This document shows positions 60,584-64,000 of a DNA stretch of 64,000 nt, piece by piece. The position numbers were made by a program, and so were the translations under genes. How positions within the stretch are numbered: position 1 is the first letter of the stretch; each line of letters starts with the position of its first letter. Below the pieces are notes generated by a model. That model was not told the DNA's origin. It made no database searches and was given only the letters and a program-made list of their open reading frames with translations. Source of the DNA: Pseudomonas fluorescens (lineage in GTDB: Bacteria > Pseudomonadota > Gammaproteobacteria > Pseudomonadales > Pseudomonadaceae); NCBI RefSeq assembly GCF_902498065.1, contig NZ_CABVIR010000009.1, positions 124,001 through 188,000 of the forward strand, in the 5' to 3' direction.

Positions 60584-62286
60584 TGACTCGTCCAGTTCCG
60601 GCGATTGTCATTCTTGGCAATGGCAGCCTCGCGACCGCGCGCACAATTCAGCAGGTTTACCCGGGCGCCTTGATCCACGGTCTGGCCGAGCGGGTCGAGG
60701 GCGCGGACCGTGTCTATCACGAGTTCGGCGCCACCTTGCGCGAGCTCTATCAACAGAACACACCGATCATTGCCCTGTGCGCCGCTGGCATCGTGATTCG
60801 CACCCTGGCGCCGTTGCTCCTGGAAAAAGGCGCCGAGCCGCCGGTGCTGGCCGTTGCTGAAGACGGCAGCGCGGTGGTGCCGCTGCTGGGTGGCCTGGGC
60901 GGCGTGAACGTCATGGCGCGAGAAATGGCGGCTGCGCTGGACGTGGCGGCGGCGATCACCACCAGCGGTGAATTGCGCTTCGGCACCTGCCTGCTCAACC
61001 CACCCAGCGGTTATGCCCTGGGCGATCTGGAACTGGGCAAGCGCTTCGTTTCCGATTTGCTGGCCGGTGAAACGGTGCGAATCGAAGGCTCGGCCCCTTG
61101 GTTGGCGCAGGCGCAGTTGCCCGAAGACCCACAGGCGCGGCTGGCCGTTCACGTCGGTCATGCCGAGCGTACGCCAGCGGCCAACGAGCTGTTGATCTAT
61201 CCGCGAAACGTATTGGTGGCCGTCAGTAACGGCGTGGCCGATCTGCCAAGTGCGGTTCGCAAGGCGTTGCATCAGGCAAAAATCGCCGTGCAATCGGTGG
61301 CTTGTCTGCTGGCCGCCGATAGCGAGATATCGAGTGCGGCGCTGCGTGAAGCGGCGCTTGAGCTGGGTGTGCCGCTGCGGTTTGGCAACGATGTCGGCGC
61401 CGTCAGTGAGCTGGCGCGCAACGCCCTCGGTCAGTCCGTGAAGATCTTCAGCGATGACAGCCTTGCAATCGCGGTGGCCGAACAACCTCTGGACCCATTG
61501 TCGATTGGCCGTCCTCGCGGTCGCCTGGCGGTGATCGGTCTTGGTCCTGGTGCTGCCGAACTGATGGTGCCGGCGGTCAAGGCCGAACTGGCGCGCGCCA
61601 ACGATGTGCTCGGTTACGAAACCTATGTGCGCATGGCCGGCCCGTTCCGTGCTGATCAAGTCATGCATTGCACCGACAACCGCGAAGAGATGCAGCGCGC
61701 GCGTCACGCGTTCGAACTGGCGGCGCAAGGGCGTTCGGTGGTGGTGGTTTCTTCCGGTGATCCGGGAGTGTTCGCCATGGCGGCTGCGGTGCTGGAAGCA
61801 CTTCACGAGTCCAGCGAGGCTGCGTGGCACAACGTCGATCTGGAGATTCTGCCGGGGGTTTCTGCGTCTCTGGCGACCGCTGCTCAGGCGGGTGCGCCGC
61901 TGGGGCATGACTTCTGTGTGCTGTCGCTGTCGGACAACCTCAAGCCTTGGGAGATCATTGAGAAGCGTCTGGACCTTGCATCACAGGCTGACCTCGCCCT
62001 GGCGTTCTACAACCCGATTTCACGGTCCCGGCCGTGGCAATTGGGCCGGGCACTGGAGATCGTCGCGCGATATCGCACACCGCAGACGCCGGTGGTTTTG
62101 GGTCGAGATATCGGTCGCCCAGGACAAACGCTGCGAGTGACGACACTCGGCCAGTTGACTCCGGATCAGGTGGATATGCGCACCATGGTCCTGGTGGGTT
62201 CGTCTACGACCTGCGTGTTTTCGCGTGTGGGTGGCGGTGACTGGGTGTATACGCCGCGTTGGTACGCAGAGAAGCCTGCCACCTGA
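60583..62286 (+). CDS. cobJ: CbiG-CobJ fusion: precorrin-3B C17-methyltransferase with N-terminal CbiG-like domain
   Basis: 567 residues, about twice the size of a stand-alone CobJ. Residues 1-310 are CbiG-like (cobalt-precorrin-5A hydrolase type, also covering the CobE-like part): IVILGNGSLATARTIQQ at the start, PIIALCAAGIVIRTLAPLL near 60, and PLLGGLGGVNVMA near 98. Residues 320-567 are the tetrapyrrole methylase (VIGLGPGAAELMVPAV, VVVVSSGDPGVFAMAAAV, LPGVSASLATAAQAGAPL), which contracts the ring at C17. The ATG at 60583 overlaps the cobI stop by one base; a GTG 12 nt earlier is possible. A terminator follows. Confidence 0.93.
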   Translation: MTRPVPAIVILGNGSLATARTIQQVYPGALIHGLAERVEGADRVYHEFGATLRELYQQNTPIIALCAAGIVIRTLAPLLLEKGAEPPVLAVAEDGSAVVPLLGGLGGVNVMAREMAAALDVAAAITTSGELRFGTCLLNPPSGYALGDLELGKRFVSDLLAGETVRIEGSAPWLAQAQLPEDPQARLAVHVGHAERTPAANELLIYPRNVLVAVSNGVADLPSAVRKALHQAKIAVQSVACLLAADSEISSAALREAALELGVPLRFGNDVGAVSELARNALGQSVKIFSDDSLAIAVAEQPLDPLSIGRPRGRLAVIGLGPGAAELMVPAVKAELARANDVLGYETYVRMAGPFRADQVMHCTDNREEMQRARHAFELAAQGRSVVVVSSGDPGVFAMAAAVLEALHESSEAAWHNVDLEILPGVSASLATAAQAGAPLGHDFCVLSLSDNLKPWEIIEKRLDLASQADLALAFYNPISRSRPWQLGRALEIVARYRTPQTPVVLGRDIGRPGQTLRVTTLGQLTPDQVDMRTMVLVGSSTTCVFSRVGGGDWVYTPRWYAEKPAT

Positions 62287-62303
62287 CGCGGTGCGCTTCG
62301 CTC

Positions 62304-62350
62304 AAAAAAGCCACGGCCGAGTTGTTACTCGATTTGCCGTGGCTTTTTCT
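62304..62350 (+). terminator. Rho-independent terminator after cobJ
   Basis: An 8-bp GC-rich core (GCCACGGC with GCCGTGGC) is extended by A/T pairs, with an 18-nt loop and a T-run after it. It lies about 20 nt past the cobJ stop and ends the cobGHIJ operon. Confidence 0.85.
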
Positions 62351-62702
62351 TTGCCGTGCCGTAAAAAACATTCGCTAGAGGATGTAGGTTAATTCCTGCA
62401 TGAGCGGGGAGAATTTACTTTCGAGCGCTCTTGGTGAGTCGGACTGATTACCTGTTCGTGTAAGTTAAATTTTGTTTTTTATTTTATTCGTGCAGGAGTG
62501 TGCGGGTCTGTTGGGTTTTTCTGTTTTCTTTAAGTGTTATTGTTTTGTCGTAATTGATCGTGGGTTGTTACTTATAAATTATTGTCTGGGTTTTGTTGTC
62601 TTTTATAAGGTCGGGCGCTGTTGAATGTATTCGGTGAGTACGATAGTTTTTTGACAGGGCCAGTTCGGCTTTTCTATATATTTGAATTTAAGGTTTAACG
62701 AA
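62351..62702. other. AT-rich intergenic region upstream of member C
   Basis: About 350 nt of markedly A/T-rich sequence with many T-runs, no open frame of note and no repeat that I can see. Composition is very unlike the cob genes before it. The last 50 nt hold the promoter listed next. Confidence 0.5.
62651..62680 (+). promoter_or_regulatory. Probable sigma-70 promoter of member C gene
   Basis: A perfect TTGACA at 62651-62656 is followed, with an 18-nt spacer, by TATATA at 62675-62680. The ATG lies 22 nt further on with AAGG between. Confidence 0.6.
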
Positions 62703-63497
62703 ATGAATAAAATGAATGAAGCAGAGGCCAGTCTTTATTTTGATCAATGTCTTGAGCAGTGTCGGGCCAAGCTTAAATATACCGGCCCGAAGATCCAGGC
62801 GCGCTCTGCAGTAAAGTTGCCGTTTGATCGGGATGAAATGAATGCCGCGATCATGGGCAGCGGTGTGGTTGGCTTCTTGGACGGGATGTCGAGGCGTAAC
62901 AAACGCATCGTAAAAAATACGTACGCGTATGCCGATATCGCTTCAAAAGTGCTGTTTCCTGCTAAAGACGAGAAACTTGCCCGATACGAGTGTTTTAAAA
63001 AGCTGATGTTTGCCACGGGCTGGACCGAATATCACAGTGCCTTTACCCAATACAAGTCCACCTCCGCCAAGTTGACGCTGGATAATGTAGCGCTGGATAT
63101 TGTTCATTCTGTGGCCGGTGGCCTGGCGGGTACTGCCGCGAATGCGTTGAAAGCTGTCGCCGACAAGACCATGGATGCGCTAAAAAAACAACCTAAGGCG
63201 GTCAAGCTTTTTGAGCGTCATGCTACTGAGGCCAGTGGTGGCAACTTTGGCGTGTCCGTTTGCAAGCAAGACGAAGAAGCTGAAGTAACAATGGCCGTGG
63301 CGACGGTCCGTTACGACTCATTGGACAATAATGCAAAAGTTCTTTTTGTGGAGTGGGATAGTTCTGAGCTTCCGATCTTTCAAGGTAAGGCGCACTTTAC
63401 CATTCACGAGGAAGACTCGAGGAAAGAGGCTGAGTGCATCAAGTACCTTGATGAACTCAGAGAGGCCGTTTTCATGGAATTTGCGCCGGTGAAATGA
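62703..63497 (+). CDS. Hypothetical protein, member C of an unnamed four-member family
   Basis: 264 residues, function unknown. It shares with members A and B: DGMSRRNKRIVKNT, a Tyr-Ala helix, YECFKKLMFATGW, KLTLDNVALDIVHSVAGGLAGTAANALKAV (a hydrophobic helical region like that of member A), VKLFERHA, NFGVSVCKQDEEAEVTMAV, VLFVEWDSSELP, and a C-terminal helix. No signal peptide. The ATG at 62703 has AAGG 9 nt upstream; a TTG seven codons earlier and an ATG three codons later are alternatives. It lies just after the cobGHIJ terminator and is convergent with the MarC gene. A/T-rich codon use suggests foreign or fast-evolving DNA. Confidence 0.72.
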   Translation: MNKMNEAEASLYFDQCLEQCRAKLKYTGPKIQARSAVKLPFDRDEMNAAIMGSGVVGFLDGMSRRNKRIVKNTYAYADIASKVLFPAKDEKLARYECFKKLMFATGWTEYHSAFTQYKSTSAKLTLDNVALDIVHSVAGGLAGTAANALKAVADKTMDALKKQPKAVKLFERHATEASGGNFGVSVCKQDEEAEVTMAVATVRYDSLDNNAKVLFVEWDSSELPIFQGKAHFTIHEEDSRKEAECIKYLDELREAVFMEFAPVK

Positions 63498-63548
63498 CGC
63501 CCGGCCGCCAGAGGCAATCAGCCTCTGGCTTTCTGTTGCGGGTTGGCA

Positions 63549-64000
63549 CTAAGGCACCAGGTACCCTTTGACGCCAGTGAAGATGATTTGTGCTGCCAGT
63601 GCACACACAAACAACCCCATCAACCGGCTGACAATCTGCAAGCCCTGGTCGCCGAGGATTCTCTCGATGCGGTTCGACAGGTAAAGCACCACACCGACGG
63701 TGAAGCTGGCCAGGGCAATGCTGAGGATGGCGGTGAGTTTGTCATCCCAGTGGGGCTGGCTCACGCCCATCACCAGCAAGGCGCCGATGGTGCCGGGGCC
63801 GACGGTCAGCGGAATGGTCAACGGGACGATGGTGACGTCCTGCTGCACGTTATCGGTCTGGACCGCCGATTTGCCCTGGGCCATGCCCAGCGCCGAGATG
63901 AACAGTACGCTGCCGGCACCGATGCGGAACGCGTCCACGGTGATGCCGAAAACACTGAAAATGACCCGTCCGAACAAGTACAGCAAGACACTGGAAACCA
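63549..64000 (-). CDS. MarC-family integral membrane protein (5' end beyond window)
   Basis: The frame is open to the right edge, so the N-terminus (probably about 50 residues) is missing; about 150 residues are seen. Four hydrophobic helices and the family stretch VPLTIPLTVGPGTIGALLVMG (central, about two-fifths into the visible part) identify MarC/UPF0056. The function of MarC proteins is unsettled; antibiotic resistance and amino-acid export roles have been proposed for some. The C-terminal SRLMGLFVCALAAQIIFTGVKGYL matches the family end. Confidence 0.88.
   Translation of the reverse strand, partial: VSSVLLYLFGRVIFSVFGITVDAFRIGAGSVLFISALGMAQGKSAVQTDNVQQDVTIVPLTIPLTVGPGTIGALLVMGVSQPHWDDKLTAILSIALASFTVGVVLYLSNRIERILGDQGLQIVSRLMGLFVCALAAQIIFTGVKGYLVP

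Overview
The window looks like a chromosomal segment of a fluorescent-group Pseudomonas. The reasons are high GC outside a few islands, dense divergent and convergent operons, many REP/REPIN hairpins built around a GTGGGAGC core, a urt-ure urea locus, CobG/CobK-type (aerobic) cobalamin genes with CbiD, and an OprC-type copper receptor. No rRNA, tRNA, CRISPR array, integrase or transposase was seen.

Layout. 1-3.6 kb: end of a branched-chain amino-acid ABC operon (livHMGF), then 0.8 kb of non-coding DNA with repeated DnaA-box-like sequence. 4.5-6.5 kb: a short-chain dehydrogenase and an AGE-family epimerase. 6.6-9.1 kb: urease accessory operon ureE-ureF-ureG-ureJ, read leftward. 9.3-24.9 kb: mixed core and accessory genes: a FabR-like regulator, a secreted 14-residue-repeat protein, AsmA, two hypothetical genes of an unnamed family, a ferritin-like protein, LysR/azoreductase/SMR exporter, a lipase, EamA/AraC, PsiF, an AI-2E-type permease, and an Hsp70-like/CbpA/CbpM chaperone cluster. 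24.9-32.7 kb: a short RHS gene with an in-frame stop, an orphan histidine kinase, and a 1,760-residue protein with leucine-rich repeats and a NEL-type E3 ubiquitin ligase domain. 32.7-43.0 kb: one long leftward operon urtABCDE-ureD-ureA-GNAT-GNAT-ureB-ureC. 43.3-48.3 kb: TonB receptor plus iron-type ABC transporter. 48.5-53.7 kb: copper-uptake cluster (DUF2946, PCu(A)C, DUF2946, OprC, PepSY). 53.8-62.3 kb: cobalamin corrin-ring genes in two divergent operons (cobL-cbiD-cobK leftward; cobG-cobH-cobI-cobJ rightward). 62.7-64.0 kb: another hypothetical gene and the end of a MarC-family gene.

How the genes work together. The Urt transporter imports urea and urease (UreABC, matured by UreDEFG) hydrolyses it. 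The urease genes are split into two blocks about 23 kb apart, but both blocks have a GG-N10-GC sigma-54 promoter with NtrC-like sites upstream, so they are probably co-regulated by nitrogen limitation. The copper cluster delivers Cu from the outer membrane to periplasmic chaperones. The cob operons carry out the middle of corrin synthesis.

The least explained content is (i) four divergent homologous proteins of unknown function (13150-13821, 13902-14672, 57029-57781, 62703-63497), one lying between the two divergent cob operons and one just after them; (ii) the giant NEL ligase protein, a eukaryote-directed effector type with no secretion genes nearby; (iii) the RHS gene interrupted by TAA exactly where a tyrosine codon is expected; and (iv) the repeated DnaA-box-like DNA after livF.
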